Positions 19,067-29,261 of a stretch of 64,000 nucleotides of DNA are shown here, one piece after another (positions within the stretch are counted from its first letter, which is position 1; each line of letters starts with the position of its first letter). This DNA comes from Candidatus Fukatsuia endosymbiont of Tuberolachnus salignus (GTDB lineage: Bacteria > Pseudomonadota > Gammaproteobacteria > Enterobacterales > Enterobacteriaceae). The stretch covers positions 1,798,001 to 1,862,000 of the forward strand of contig NZ_OZ034983.1 of assembly GCF_964030845.1 (NCBI RefSeq), written 5' to 3'. The position numbers and the translations under genes were made by a program. Under the pieces are notes generated by a model, which worked only from the letters and a program-made list of their open reading frames with translations, searched no databases and had not been told where the DNA came from.

Positions 19067-20290
19067 TCAGCCACCAAAGTCATCGAGCATAATATTATCA
19101 TCCTCAACACCCAAATTTTTCAGCATGTTGATAACCGCAGCATTCATCATCGGAGGACCACACATATAGAACTCACAGTCTTCCGGTGCTGGATGATTTT
19201 TTAGATAATTTTCTAGCAGCACATTATGGATAAACCCGCTGTAACCTGTCCAATTATCTTCAGGTAAGGGATCGGATAAAGCAACATGCCAGGTGAAATT
19301 ATCATTTTCTGCCTGTAGTTGATCAAAATCTTGCTCATAAAACATTTCCCGCTTTGAACGAGCACCATACCAAAAGCTGATCTTTCTCCGGGAATGCAAG
19401 CGTTTAAGTTGATCAAAAATATGTGAGCGCATGGGTGCCATGCCCGCACCGCCACCAATAAACACCATTTCCGCATCCGTGTCTTTGGCAAAAAATTCAC
19501 CAAAAGGACCAGAAATAGTGACCCTGTCACCCGCTTGTAATGACCAAATATAAGAAGACATGATCCCAGGGGGTGCTTCCGATTTGTTGGGTGGTGGCGT
19601 GGCAATACGGACATTCAACATGATAATGCCACGCTCTTGTGGATAATTCGCCATCGAATAGGCGCGCACAGCGGGTTCCGTCACCACTGATTGAAAACGA
19701 AAGAGATTAAATTTATCCCAGTCACTGCGATACTCTTCTTCTACCGAAAAATCAGCATAATTAACCTGATGGGGGGGCGCTTCAATCTGAATAAAGCCAC
19801 CAGCACGGAATGGTACTACCTCGCCATCGGGTATTTTGAGTTTCAGTTCTTTAATAAAAGTGGCTTTATTATCATTAGAAATAACCTCACAATCCCACTT
19901 CTTAATACCAAAAATATCTTCCGGCAGATCGATCTTCAAATTCTGTTTCACGCTAACTTGGCAAGCCAAACGACAACCGGCTTTGGCTTCGCGTTTCGAA
20001 ATATGAGACAGTTCAGTCGCAAGAATATCACCGCCGCCTTCTTTTATGGTCACGCGACACTGACCACAGGAACCCCCTCCACCACAAGCCGATGAGACAA
20101 AAATGCCATGACCCGCGAGCATATTAAGTAATTTATTTCCAGCAGGCGCGGTAAAACTTTTCTCGGCGTCACCGTTAATTTCTACCGAGATATCACCGGT
20201 ATTCACCAATTTCGACTTGGCAAATAAAATCATTGCGGTCAATGCCAGTACGATCAGTGTGAACATCACGACGCCCAAAACGATTTCCAT
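19067..20290 (-). CDS. nqrF: Na+-NQR subunit F (NADH-oxidising)
   Basis: The electron entry subunit of the sodium-pumping NADH:quinone reductase. One N-terminal membrane anchor is followed by a [2Fe-2S] ferredoxin domain with cysteines in SACGGGGSCGQC and a later AGCRLACQ. The FAD-binding domain carries RAYSMANYP, and the NADH-binding part carries VFIGGGAGMAPMRSH and a C-terminal EFYMCGPPMMNAAV. Length 407 residues is standard. Expected cofactor residues are present. Confidence 0.97.
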   Translation of the reverse strand: MEIVLGVVMFTLIVLALTAMILFAKSKLVNTGDISVEINGDAEKSFTAPAGNKLLNMLAGHGIFVSSACGGGGSCGQCRVTIKEGGGDILATELSHISKREAKAGCRLACQVSVKQNLKIDLPEDIFGIKKWDCEVISNDNKATFIKELKLKIPDGEVVPFRAGGFIQIEAPPHQVNYADFSVEEEYRSDWDKFNLFRFQSVVTEPAVRAYSMANYPQERGIIMLNVRIATPPPNKSEAPPGIMSSYIWSLQAGDRVTISGPFGEFFAKDTDAEMVFIGGGAGMAPMRSHIFDQLKRLHSRRKISFWYGARSKREMFYEQDFDQLQAENDNFTWHVALSDPLPEDNWTGYSGFIHNVLLENYLKNHPAPEDCEFYMCGPPMMNAAVINMLKNLGVEDDNIMLDDFGG

Positions 20291-20316
20291 CAGTTATTCC
20301 TCAGCGAAAGCTTCCT

Positions 20317-20916
20317 TTATAAATTCACACCAGAAAAAGACATAAAACCCAACGCCATCAATCCCGTGGTGATAAAGGTGATACCTAGACCCTGTAAACC
20401 CGCCGGCACATTAGCATATTTCATTTTTTCACGGATCCCTGCCAGTGCAACAATCGCCAACATCCAGCCTATCCCCGAACCAAAACCATACACCACCGAC
20501 TCAGGAAAGTTATAATCACGTTGTGCCATAAAGGAAACACCACCAAAAATAGCGCAATTCACGGTGATCAAGGGCAGAAAAATACCTAAGGCGTTATACA
20601 ACGAGGGAAAATAGCGATCCAGTATCATCTCAAGGATCTGTACTAAAGCCGCAATCACACCAATAAAAGTAATAAAGTTGAGAAAACTGAGATCAACCCC
20701 TGCCACCAGCACCCCATCACGCAGCACCAGGTTATAAACCAGGTTATTGGCAGGTACAGAAATACCCAACACCACAGTGACAGCTATCCCAAGACCGAAA
20801 GCGGTTGAAACTTTTTTTGACACCGCCAAAAAAGTACACATGCCGAGGAAAAAAGCCAATGCCATATTTTCCACAAATACCGCGCGGACAAAAAGACTGA
20901 TGTAATGTTCCATCAT
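20317..20916 (-). CDS. nqrE: Na+-NQR subunit E
   Basis: Integral membrane subunit with six predicted hydrophobic segments; NqrD and NqrE are inverted homologs that form the core of the Na+ path and hold an iron centre at conserved cysteines (MALAFFLGMCTFLAVSKK and ITVNCAIFGGVSF). The start is either of two adjacent ATGs (20916 or 20913); the second gives the usual MEHYISLF. The first ATG overlaps the nqrD stop in ATGA, pointing to translational coupling. Confidence 0.97.
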   Translation of the reverse strand: MMEHYISLFVRAVFVENMALAFFLGMCTFLAVSKKVSTAFGLGIAVTVVLGISVPANNLVYNLVLRDGVLVAGVDLSFLNFITFIGVIAALVQILEMILDRYFPSLYNALGIFLPLITVNCAIFGGVSFMAQRDYNFPESVVYGFGSGIGWMLAIVALAGIREKMKYANVPAGLQGLGITFITTGLMALGFMSFSGVNL

Positions 20917-21548
20917 CCATTTCCCTTTTCAATCTGCGCCGGTTTGAACGTGCGTAAAGCCCAAATCAATAACCCAATAATAAAGAAGGCGCTAGGTGCC
21001 AACAGGAATAATCCATTTGGCTGATACCAACCGCCATTCTGTACAGTATCGAGTAGTGTCATGCCAAAGAGTTTGCCGGAACCTATCAGTTCTCGCACAA
21101 AACCGACAGCAATCAACACCACACCGTAACCCAGGCCATTACCGATACCATCCATGAAGCTTTCAATCGGGGGTGATTTCATCGCATAGGCTTCTGCACG
21201 CCCCATAACAATACAATTGGTGATAATCAAGCCAACAAAAACCGATAATTGTTTAGAAATTTCATAAGCATAAGCACGCAGGATTTGATCGACAACAATC
21301 ACCAGCGAGGCAATAATCACCATCTGTACAATAATTCGTACACTATTGGGAATGTGATGACGAATTAACGAAATAAAAAAACTAGAGAATGCCGTCACTA
21401 ACGTCACTGCCAACGTCATAACCACTGCGGTTTCTAGCTTAGTGGTAACTGCTAACGCCGAGCAAACACCAAGGATCTGCAAAGCAATGGGGTTATTATC
21501 AAATAACGGGCCAAGGAGTACCCGCTTAATTTCTTGGTTATCAGCCAT
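20913..21548 (-). CDS. nqrD: Na+-NQR subunit D
   Basis: Integral membrane subunit, the partner of NqrE. Conserved stretches are LLGPLFDNNPIALQILGVCSALAVT (one iron-ligand cysteine) and VFVGLIITNCIVMGRAEAYA (the other). About six hydrophobic segments; 211 residues, standard length. Its start overlaps the nqrC 3' end by 8 bases. Confidence 0.97.
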   Translation of the reverse strand: MADNQEIKRVLLGPLFDNNPIALQILGVCSALAVTTKLETAVVMTLAVTLVTAFSSFFISLIRHHIPNSVRIIVQMVIIASLVIVVDQILRAYAYEISKQLSVFVGLIITNCIVMGRAEAYAMKSPPIESFMDGIGNGLGYGVVLIAVGFVRELIGSGKLFGMTLLDTVQNGGWYQPNGLFLLAPSAFFIIGLLIWALRTFKPAQIEKGNG

Positions 21549-22356
21549 TTTTTAATACTCCTTTTCTCAAAACCCCTTGATGTACTTTTTTTAGAAACGG
21601 CCCAAAACCATTTTCACCCAGCCAGAAAACGAAGGTATTTTGCACTCCCTTTGAAGTAATGGTCGCACCGGATAAACCATCAATAGTGGAAGGATCGTCA
21701 GCACGAGCGCTACCCTTGACAATCCGAATCGCCGGTTGTTCTTGCGTATCAAACAACTTTTTACCGACCCACAAACGACGCCAAGCCGGATTCTCAACTT
21801 CCCCTCCCAGCCCTGGCGTTTCCCCTTGATCATAATAAGTAATACCGCTAACCGTTTGGCCATCTGGCTCTAGAGCAACAAAAGCGTACATCATTGACCA
21901 TAGACCAGAGCCATACACCGGTAAGATAATTTTGCCTGTTTGGCCTTGTTGATTGCGTACCAAATAAATTTCCACCCTATTAGCACGACGTTTGATACCC
22001 GCGATATCTTGTTGCGCCGTTAGTGCGATACTTTTTTGATCATCGCGCAACGCCTGTACCCGATCAAATTTTGCTGGATCGTCGTTAACGAAATCACCAC
22101 TGGCTAAATCCAATAGGCGTGGCACAATGCGCGTCTTAAACAGATTGTTTACTGCCTCCTTGCTCATTTTGGGTTGTAACAAACCTACCACATCCAGAAT
22201 GTTGCGTTGTTTATCCAGTAAACGTTGTGCCTGCTGCGTTGCTTTCAAACCAACGGCTGCTCCCGCCACAACAACAGAACACACTAGGCACAGCAGGATC
22301 ACCACCATTAAGGTTTTGCCAATGCTGTCGTTATTTTTTACTTTATCATTCGCCAC
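21541..22356 (-). CDS. nqrC: Na+-NQR subunit C (covalent FMN)
   Basis: Subunit with one N-terminal membrane segment and a periplasmic domain that carries covalent FMN. The flavinylation motif is DGLSGATITSKGV, in which the threonine of SGAT takes the FMN from ApbE. I chose the GTG at 22356 (VANDKVKNNDSIGKTL): AGGA lies 8 bases upstream, and the downstream sequence matches the NqrC start. An upstream ATG at 22413 would add 19 residues coded inside nqrB. The GTG lies within the last codons of nqrB (11-base overlap). Confidence 0.93.
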   Translation of the reverse strand: MANDKVKNNDSIGKTLMVVILLCLVCSVVVAGAAVGLKATQQAQRLLDKQRNILDVVGLLQPKMSKEAVNNLFKTRIVPRLLDLASGDFVNDDPAKFDRVQALRDDQKSIALTAQQDIAGIKRRANRVEIYLVRNQQGQTGKIILPVYGSGLWSMMYAFVALEPDGQTVSGITYYDQGETPGLGGEVENPAWRRLWVGKKLFDTQEQPAIRIVKGSARADDPSTIDGLSGATITSKGVQNTFVFWLGENGFGPFLKKVHQGVLRKGVLKNG

Positions 22357-23587
22357 GGGCTTTCCTCCGCTTAATATTGGCCTGCACAACCATATAGTCA
22401 AATAACGGCGCAAACAGATTAGAAAACAGGATTGCCAACATCATTCCCTCTGGATAAGCAGGGTTAACTACCCTAATTAGCACGCAGAGCACACCAATCA
22501 ACGCGCCATACCACCATTTTCCTTTGTTAGTAAAGGAAGCAGATACCGGATCGGTCGCCATGAAAATCATGCCAAAGGCAAAACCACCGAGTACCAAATG
22601 CCAGTACCACGGCATAGCAAACAGCGGATTGGTATCCGAACCAATGGCATTAAACAGATAGGCCGTCGCCATCATACCCAGCATTACCCCAGCGACAATC
22701 CACCAGGAAGCCACACGAGCAAAAATGATGATGGCCCCCCCCATCAAAATCAGCAGAGTTGAAACCTCACCCGTAGAACCAGGAATGTTTCCTATAAAAG
22801 CATCCATCCAGCTAATAGGTTGTCCATTCACCGTATTGAGCAGACTTTGACCTCCATTAACGCTCCATTGAGAGAGGGGTGTCGCACCAGAGAAACCGTC
22901 AGCGGCATTCCATACCAAATCGCCGGAGATCTGTGCCGGATAAGCAAAAAATAAAAAAGCCCGTCCAGCCAGTGCCGGATTGATAAAATTACGGCCTGTA
23001 CCACCAAAAATCTCTTTGCCGATCACGACACCAAAGGAAATGCCCAGAGCCGCTTGCCATAATGGTAAGTTCGGCGGCAGGATCAAAGAAAATAGAATCG
23101 ACGTAACAAAGAAACCTTCGTTAATTTCGTGTTTACGGACAATGGAGAACAGCACTTCCCAGCATCCACCGACCACAAACACCACGGCATAAATCGGAAG
23201 AAAATAAACCGCCCCTAACAGCATCTTACTAATCCAGCCCGCATCCTCCACCAGCGATGCCCCTAACCCTTGCGCCAAACGATAATGCCAGTCTCCCGCA
23301 ATCACCTGTTGTAATTGGCTATCACCGTAAAGATGATGTAAGGCAGGTATCGCCTGCTGACCAATATTATACATCCCCCAAAACATCGCAGGGAAAACCG
23401 CTAGCCAGACCAGAATCATCATCCGTTTTAAATCGATAGCATCGCGCACATGAGATGCGCCCGACGTTACTTTACCTTGTGTATAAAAAATGGTCGCCGC
23501 CGCTTCATACAGTGGATAATATTTTTCTAATTTGCCACCCGCTTCAAAGTGAGGTTCTATTTTTTCAAGAAAGTTTTTTAGCCCCAT
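22346..23587 (-). CDS. nqrB: Na+-NQR subunit B (covalent FMN)
   Basis: Largest membrane subunit, with about ten hydrophobic segments, carrying covalent FMN, riboflavin and the quinone site. The flavinylation motif is DGFSGATPLSQW, so both NqrB and NqrC keep their FMN threonines. The conserved GGTGRNFINPALAGRAFLF stretch is present. 413 residues, standard length. It follows nqrA by 3 bases. Confidence 0.97.
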   Translation of the reverse strand: MGLKNFLEKIEPHFEAGGKLEKYYPLYEAAATIFYTQGKVTSGASHVRDAIDLKRMMILVWLAVFPAMFWGMYNIGQQAIPALHHLYGDSQLQQVIAGDWHYRLAQGLGASLVEDAGWISKMLLGAVYFLPIYAVVFVVGGCWEVLFSIVRKHEINEGFFVTSILFSLILPPNLPLWQAALGISFGVVIGKEIFGGTGRNFINPALAGRAFLFFAYPAQISGDLVWNAADGFSGATPLSQWSVNGGQSLLNTVNGQPISWMDAFIGNIPGSTGEVSTLLILMGGAIIIFARVASWWIVAGVMLGMMATAYLFNAIGSDTNPLFAMPWYWHLVLGGFAFGMIFMATDPVSASFTNKGKWWYGALIGVLCVLIRVVNPAYPEGMMLAILFSNLFAPLFDYMVVQANIKRRKARGE

Positions 23588-23590
23588 CAG

Positions 23591-24933
23591 TTATCCTTCC
23601 TGCTCAATTTTGTTCAATATGCCACGCAGCAATGAACCGTACTCATATTTTCCCGGGCAAACAAAGGTACATAACGCCAAATCTTCTTCATCCAGTTCCA
23701 GACACCCCAGAGCCTGAGCGCTGTCACTGTCACCAGCGAGTAAATCCCTCAGTAAATGGGTCGCCAAAATATCCAATGGCATCACCCGTTCATAGTTGCC
23801 AATCGGCACCATAGCGCGTTCACCCCCATTCATATTGGTTGAGAAAGCGAATAATTTATTTTTCAAGAAATGCCCCAAGGTGGTACGCGTAATCGAATAT
23901 TTATCAACACCAGGCATCAACCAGCCAAAGAGTTCTTTCTCACGCCCTTCGAGTAATACTGATACTTGCTGATGGAAACGCCCAAGATAATCACAAGGGG
24001 AAGAGGCTTGGCTACCACTCAACACCGAACCGGAGATTAACCGGTTTTCGCCAGCTTTTAACTTGCCTGCGGTCAATTCGCATAAATTCGCGCCCAAGCG
24101 AGTGCTTAACAAGGTCGGCTGGTTAACCTGTGGCCCACCAAGTGCAATGACCCTATCCGTATACAGTTCACCCTGAGTAAAGAGTTTACCGATGGCAATG
24201 ACATCCTGATAACCGATATGCCACACCCATTTGTTTGCGCTGACAGGTTCAAGAAAATGAATATGTGTCCCCACCAGGCCAGCAGGATGAACCCCAGAAA
24301 AGGTGTTGTAAGTGATCTGTGTTCCGCTATGTCCATTGAAGCTTTGCTCCACGGCATGACAAACATGAACCTTCCCTTCAGTCAGACGTGTCAGCACCTG
24401 CAAACCATGATTAAAAGCGTTAGCATGCAGCGCAATAATAACCTGAGGGTCTGCTGCCAATGGCTGAGTATCAATGGCGGTGACAAAAATAGCCCGTGGA
24501 CGACTGTCAAGTCGAGGTGTTCGACTAAAAGGCCGAGTACGCAACGCCGTCCATAATCCAGATGCGACCAGGTTAGCTTGCACCTGCTGATAAGTCAGCT
24601 GAGGCAAATCGTTAATTTCGTAACGATCGAAGGAAATTTGCTCCTCACCTTCTACTCTGATCACCACAGATTGTAATACCCGACGTTCACCACGATGAAT
24701 AGCGCTGATTTGACCACTGGCTGGAGCGGTAAATAACACTCCCGGATTTTTTTGTCTTCAAACAGCGCTTGACCTTTTTTAACCCAATCGCCTGGCTGCA
24801 CCAACATTGAAGGACGCATACCAATATAATCTTCGGCAAGCAGCGCCACATGATGAATAGCCGATCCATCTTGTATGACCTGAGCCGGTTTTCCAGCGAT
24901 AGGCAAATCCAATCCTTTTTTTATTTTGATCAT
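23591..24933 (-). pseudogene. nqrA: Na+-NQR subunit A, frameshifted in a poly-A run
   Basis: First gene of the operon; NqrA is the cytoplasmic-side subunit that takes part in quinone binding. The 5' part (24933 to about 24754) reads MIKIKKGLDLPIAGKPAQV and on to LFEDKK. The rest (from about 24745 down) reads in another frame, PGVLFTAPASGQ to the normal end KYEYGSLLRGILNKIEQEG. The break is a run of seven T at 24747-24753 (A on the coding strand); eight would restore FEDKKNPGVLFTAP, the expected sequence. Everything else looks intact. It may be a true null, a sequencing error, or a gene rescued by transcriptional slippage on the A run. Confidence 0.85.
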
Positions 24934-25081
24934 AAGGTTTGCACAATGATAATTTTATTAATGCTGCACAACGTAGAACCTATTTAGGTCCTGAAATGAC
25001 ACAGCAACGCAGAGATAAGATTCTACAGGATTCATTTAACCACGAGAGCTTTTTGAGCTTTAAGGGGGGACGACATCACTG

Positions 25082-25771
25082 CTATTCCCTTAGGTTTATT
25101 GTAGAACTGGTTGCCCCATTCTTCCATTCAGCCAACTTATCCCATTTCTTCTTCATTTCTTCTTCAATCAACAGAATCAAGATATGTATCACTTTAATAT
25201 GAATTTCTTGAATACGATCGGCATAACCCAAATGCGGCACTCGAATTTCAACATTGGCGGGTTGAGCCCTCTTCGCCATTTCACCCCCCTCTTTGCCGGT
25301 TAACGTAATGACTTTCATCTCTTTTTTTTGCGCCGCTTCCATAGCATTTATAATATTGATTGAATTGCCCGAAGTAGAAATAGCCAATAATACATCCCCT
25401 GCCTTACCTACTGCCTCAACGTAGCGCGAAAAAACATACTCATAACCCAAATCATTACTCACACAGGAAAGATGACTCACATCCGAAATGGCAATTGCCG
25501 CATAGCCAGGACGATCTTCGCGATAACGACCGGTCAGTTCTTCAGCAAAATGCATCGCATCACAATGAGATCCCCCGTTGCCACAGGAAAGTACCTTACC
25601 TCCCGCTTTGAACGTCTCCGCCAACAACACTGCTGCTTGCTGAATGGCATCAATATTGGCATCATTATTTAAGAAAATATCTAACGTATCAGCCGCTTGC
25701 TGGAGCTCCGCCTTAATTATTTCACGATACGCTGTTTGCTGGTGTTCAGCAGCAGTTAATTTATGGTACAT
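25082..25771 (-). CDS. gmhA: Sedoheptulose 7-phosphate isomerase GmhA
   Basis: Converts sedoheptulose 7-phosphate to D-glycero-manno-heptose 7-phosphate, the first step of heptose synthesis for the LPS core. The SIS domain is clear: KVLSCGNGGSHCDAMHFAEE, TGRYREDRPGYAA, ISTSGNSINIINA and RVPHLGYADRIQEIHIKVIH. The protein has 229 residues against 192 in E. coli: about 14 extra at the N-terminus and about 20 extra at the C-terminus (KKKWDKLAEWKNGATS...). AGGG precedes the only good ATG. The C-terminal extension could be read-through of a lost stop. Spacing to valS is 33 bases. Confidence 0.95.
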   Translation of the reverse strand: MYHKLTAAEHQQTAYREIIKAELQQAADTLDIFLNNDANIDAIQQAAVLLAETFKAGGKVLSCGNGGSHCDAMHFAEELTGRYREDRPGYAAIAISDVSHLSCVSNDLGYEYVFSRYVEAVGKAGDVLLAISTSGNSINIINAMEAAQKKEMKVITLTGKEGGEMAKRAQPANVEIRVPHLGYADRIQEIHIKVIHILILLIEEEMKKKWDKLAEWKNGATSSTINLRE

Positions 25772-25804
25772 AGAAACCCTTTCCGTTTGCTTTATGTTTT
25801 ACAG

Positions 25805-28678
25805 TTATAACGCTGTAACAATGGCCTGTTGTGCCAACAGTTTTTCTTTGTCTTGTGCACAGGTGGCCAATCTTTCACGTTCTTTACTGACTACCTGCTG
25901 CGGGGCACGTGCCACAAAATCGGGATTAGCCAATTTTTCTGTGATACGTGTCATCTCAATGTCAATTTTTACCACTTCCTTCTCTAGTCGATCTAGCTCG
26001 TTAGTTTTATCGAGAAATCCGCTCATGGGGATCAAAATTTCGGCACCTGCCACCAATTTAATCACCGAAAGGGGCTCTTGATCGCCATCAGCAAGTAACC
26101 TGATCGAACTCAAACGGCCTAATGACAGGATCACGGGCTGATTTTCCTGTAATCGACGTTGAACTTCGTTGCTTGCTCCACGTAGCAGTAGCGCCAAAGG
26201 TTTAGCAGGAGCAATGCTCATTTCAGCACGCAGGTTACGTACCGCGATAACCACTTGTTTAATCCATTCCAAATCGCTCAGAGCTTGTTGATCGACCTGA
26301 TGAATGTCAAATTGTGGAAAAGGTTGCAACATAATGCTATCAGCCGTGATCCCTCGTAGGCCTTTTACCCGCTGCCAAAGTGTTTCCGTGATATAAGGAA
26401 TAATAGGGTGTGCCAAACGTAGTAGTGCTTCCAATACCTGAATCAGGGTATGACGGGTAGTGCTCAACTCAGCCCCTGAACCGCCATTGAGTATCGGTTT
26501 AGTCAGTTCGAGATACCAATCACAAAATTGGTTCCAAGTGAATTCATACAAAATATTAGCGGCTAAATCGAAACGATAGTTATCCAGTGCTTCGCGGTAG
26601 CTTTTCACGGTTTGATTGAATTCGGCGAGGATCCAACGATCAGCCAGTGAAGGCCTGTTTTCCTGGTTATCATCTTGAGTACAGGCTTTCCCGTTGATCA
26701 ACACAAAACGGCTGGCGTTCCACAGCTTGTTACAGAAATTGCGGTAGCCGGCTAACCGTTTCATATCCCAGTTAATATCACGTCCAGTAGAAGCCAGCGC
26801 GGCTAACGTAAAACGTAGCGCATCGGTACCATGTGGTTCTATACCGTTGGGAAACTGTTTTTCGGTACGTTTGCGGATTTTTTCCGCTAATTGTGGCTGC
26901 ATCATATTACCGGTACGCTTTGCCAGCAGATCTGCCAGTGAAATACCATCCACCATGTCCAAGGGATCCAGCACATTCCCCTTAGACTTGGACATTTTCT
27001 GCCCTTCATCATCGCGGATCAGGCCAGTCATGTAGACGGTTTTAAACGGCACCTGTGCTTTACCGCTATCATCCTTGATGAAATGCAGGGTCAACATGAT
27101 CATGCGAGCGATCCAGAAGAAAATAATATCGAAACCGCTCACCATGACCGTACTGGGATGAAATGTTTTCAGCGCCGTGGTTTGTTCTGGCCAGCCAAGG
27201 GTAGAAAAAGTCCACAAACCAGAAGAGAACCAAGTATCGAGAACGTCATCATCTTGACGTAATTGCACATCATCAGCCAGTTGGTGCTCAAAACGCACTT
27301 CTGCCTGGTCACGCCCCACATAAACGTTACCTTGTTGATCATACCAGGCAGGGATACGGTGTCCCCACCACAGTTGACGCGAGATACACCAGTCCTGAAT
27401 ATCACGCATCCAGCTGTAATACATATTTTCATATTGCTTGGGAACAAATTGGATATCACCCTTTTCCACTGCTTCAATGGCAATTTTTGCCAAAGGCGCA
27501 GTACGAACATACCATTGATCGGTAAGCATCGGTTCGATCACCACACCGCCACGATCGCCATAAGGCACCGTCAACGCGTGGGCGTTAATTTGTTCCAGCA
27601 AACCCGATTGTTGCAACTCAGCGACCACCGCTTTACGGGCGCTAAAACGCTCCAACCCTTGAAATTGCAGTGGGATCGCCTGACTGTATTGCTCACTGAT
27701 TTCACCATGTGTATCAAAAACTTCTGCCTGATCACGAATATTGCCGTCAAAAGTCAAAATATTGATCATGGGTAGCGCATGACGTTTACCCACTTCATAA
27801 TCGTTAAAATCATGAGCGGGTGTTATTTTTACACAACCACTGCCTTTTTCCATATCAGCGTGTTCATCACCCAGGATTGGGATACGACGCCCCGTCAGCG
27901 GCAAAATGATAGTTTTACCGATGAGATCCCGGTAACGTGGATCTTGCGGATTGACCGCCACCGCAGTATCACCCAGTATGGTTTCCGGCCTGGTGGTCGC
28001 GACCACCACATAATCCTTACCCTCAACAGTTTTCACGCCATCCGCCAGCGGATAGCGCAGATGCCACATGGAGCCATTGCATTCACGGTTTTCAACTTCC
28101 AGATCAGAAATAGCCGTACGGAGTTTCGGATCCCAATTCACCAAACGCTTGCCACGGTAAATAAGATCCTCTTTATATAGACGGACAAACACGTCGGTTA
28201 CCGCGTTTGATAGACCTGTGTCCATCGTAAAACGTTCGCGCTGCCAGTCAACAGAGTTACCCAGACGCCGCATCTGGTGGGTAATGGTGCCGCCAGATTC
28301 CTCTTTCCACTGCCAAATTTTATCGATAAAAGCTTCACGACCATAATCATGGCGTGTTTTACCTTCTTCAGCAGCGATTTTACGTTCGACCACCATTTGC
28401 GTGGCAATACCTGCATGGTCAGTACCCACCTGCCACAAAGTATTTTTACCTTGCATACGTTGGTAACGGATGAGGATATCCATAATGGTTTGCTGGAAAG
28501 CATGCCCCATATGTAGACTACCGGTAACATTCGGTGGTGGGATCATGATGCAAAAACTTTCCTGGCTGCTATCATCATTTGGCTTAAAATAACCTTGTTT
28601 TTCCCAATGTTTATAGAGCGGCTGCTCAATTTTTTGCGGATCGTAGATTGTATTGAGGGAATGATCGCTCTTTTCCAT
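25805..28678 (-). CDS. valS: Valyl-tRNA synthetase
   Basis: Class I synthetase charging tRNA-Val. HIGH motif in PPNVTGSLHMGHAF (about residue 48) and KMSKS in DDEGQKMSKSKGNVLDP. The editing domain, anticodon-binding domain and C-terminal coiled coil (DKTNELDRLEKEVVKIDIEM) are all there. 957 residues against 951 in E. coli. It follows holC by 13 bases as in E. coli, where pepA precedes holC; pepA is not present here. Confidence 0.98.
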   Translation of the reverse strand: MEKSDHSLNTIYDPQKIEQPLYKHWEKQGYFKPNDDSSQESFCIMIPPPNVTGSLHMGHAFQQTIMDILIRYQRMQGKNTLWQVGTDHAGIATQMVVERKIAAEEGKTRHDYGREAFIDKIWQWKEESGGTITHQMRRLGNSVDWQRERFTMDTGLSNAVTDVFVRLYKEDLIYRGKRLVNWDPKLRTAISDLEVENRECNGSMWHLRYPLADGVKTVEGKDYVVVATTRPETILGDTAVAVNPQDPRYRDLIGKTIILPLTGRRIPILGDEHADMEKGSGCVKITPAHDFNDYEVGKRHALPMINILTFDGNIRDQAEVFDTHGEISEQYSQAIPLQFQGLERFSARKAVVAELQQSGLLEQINAHALTVPYGDRGGVVIEPMLTDQWYVRTAPLAKIAIEAVEKGDIQFVPKQYENMYYSWMRDIQDWCISRQLWWGHRIPAWYDQQGNVYVGRDQAEVRFEHQLADDVQLRQDDDVLDTWFSSGLWTFSTLGWPEQTTALKTFHPSTVMVSGFDIIFFWIARMIMLTLHFIKDDSGKAQVPFKTVYMTGLIRDDEGQKMSKSKGNVLDPLDMVDGISLADLLAKRTGNMMQPQLAEKIRKRTEKQFPNGIEPHGTDALRFTLAALASTGRDINWDMKRLAGYRNFCNKLWNASRFVLINGKACTQDDNQENRPSLADRWILAEFNQTVKSYREALDNYRFDLAANILYEFTWNQFCDWYLELTKPILNGGSGAELSTTRHTLIQVLEALLRLAHPIIPYITETLWQRVKGLRGITADSIMLQPFPQFDIHQVDQQALSDLEWIKQVVIAVRNLRAEMSIAPAKPLALLLRGASNEVQRRLQENQPVILSLGRLSSIRLLADGDQEPLSVIKLVAGAEILIPMSGFLDKTNELDRLEKEVVKIDIEMTRITEKLANPDFVARAPQQVVSKERERLATCAQDKEKLLAQQAIVTAL

Positions 28679-28691
28679 ATTTTTTATTCAG

Positions 28692-29174
28692 TTAGGTTGG
28701 CAGCGTTGCTGTGATCAAATGGAAACCGACGCGGCGATAAGATTTGTATCGCTCACGCGCCAGCTGTTTCAAATCTTCTTCGTATGGAACGAAGTCTATC
28801 ACTTGATGGAAAGTGATAGCAAAATCTGCAAGCTGTGGCAGCAAATTGATTAACAGATCACGTGGAGAATTTCCACGCCGTTCCGGCCAAGCCAACTCAA
28901 CCGGAGCACCCTGTTTTGGGCCTTCTCCCGCCAAATTATGTGGTACAAATTGTTCAGGTATCCGTTGCCACAGTGCTTCATCTAGCCGTTGCGCCTGTGC
29001 AAGATTTTCACAGGCAATCAGTATTCGCTTACCCGATCGCCAATGTTCGGCCGCCAACTCACAGGCTAAAGCTTCATACGAACATAACTCAGCAGAAGGC
29101 TTTTCCTGTTCACGATCTTTGTTTTGAGAAAGCAGTTTTTCTTGTGAGAGGAGATAGAAAGTTGCATTTTTCAT
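28692..29174 (-). CDS. holC: DNA polymerase III chi subunit
   Basis: Clamp-loader accessory protein that binds SSB and psi. MKNATFYLLSQ start, CELAAEHWRSGKRILIACEN, EALWQRIPEQFVPHNLAGEG and VIDFVPYEEDLKQLARERYKSYRRVGF are all chi signatures. I chose the second of two adjacent ATGs. It has 160 residues against 147 in E. coli, with an insert (about residues 12-28) rich in K, D, E and Q. valS follows. Confidence 0.95.
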   Translation of the reverse strand: MKNATFYLLSQEKLLSQNKDREQEKPSAELCSYEALACELAAEHWRSGKRILIACENLAQAQRLDEALWQRIPEQFVPHNLAGEGPKQGAPVELAWPERRGNSPRDLLINLLPQLADFAITFHQVIDFVPYEEDLKQLARERYKSYRRVGFHLITATLPT

Positions 29175-29261
29175 CATTAAGTAGCCAGGTCATCCGTAGA
29201 GGGTGGATATAAGCTTATCCTTCCCTGCCGTTATGAGGAAGGAGCAAGCGAAAAATAGTCA

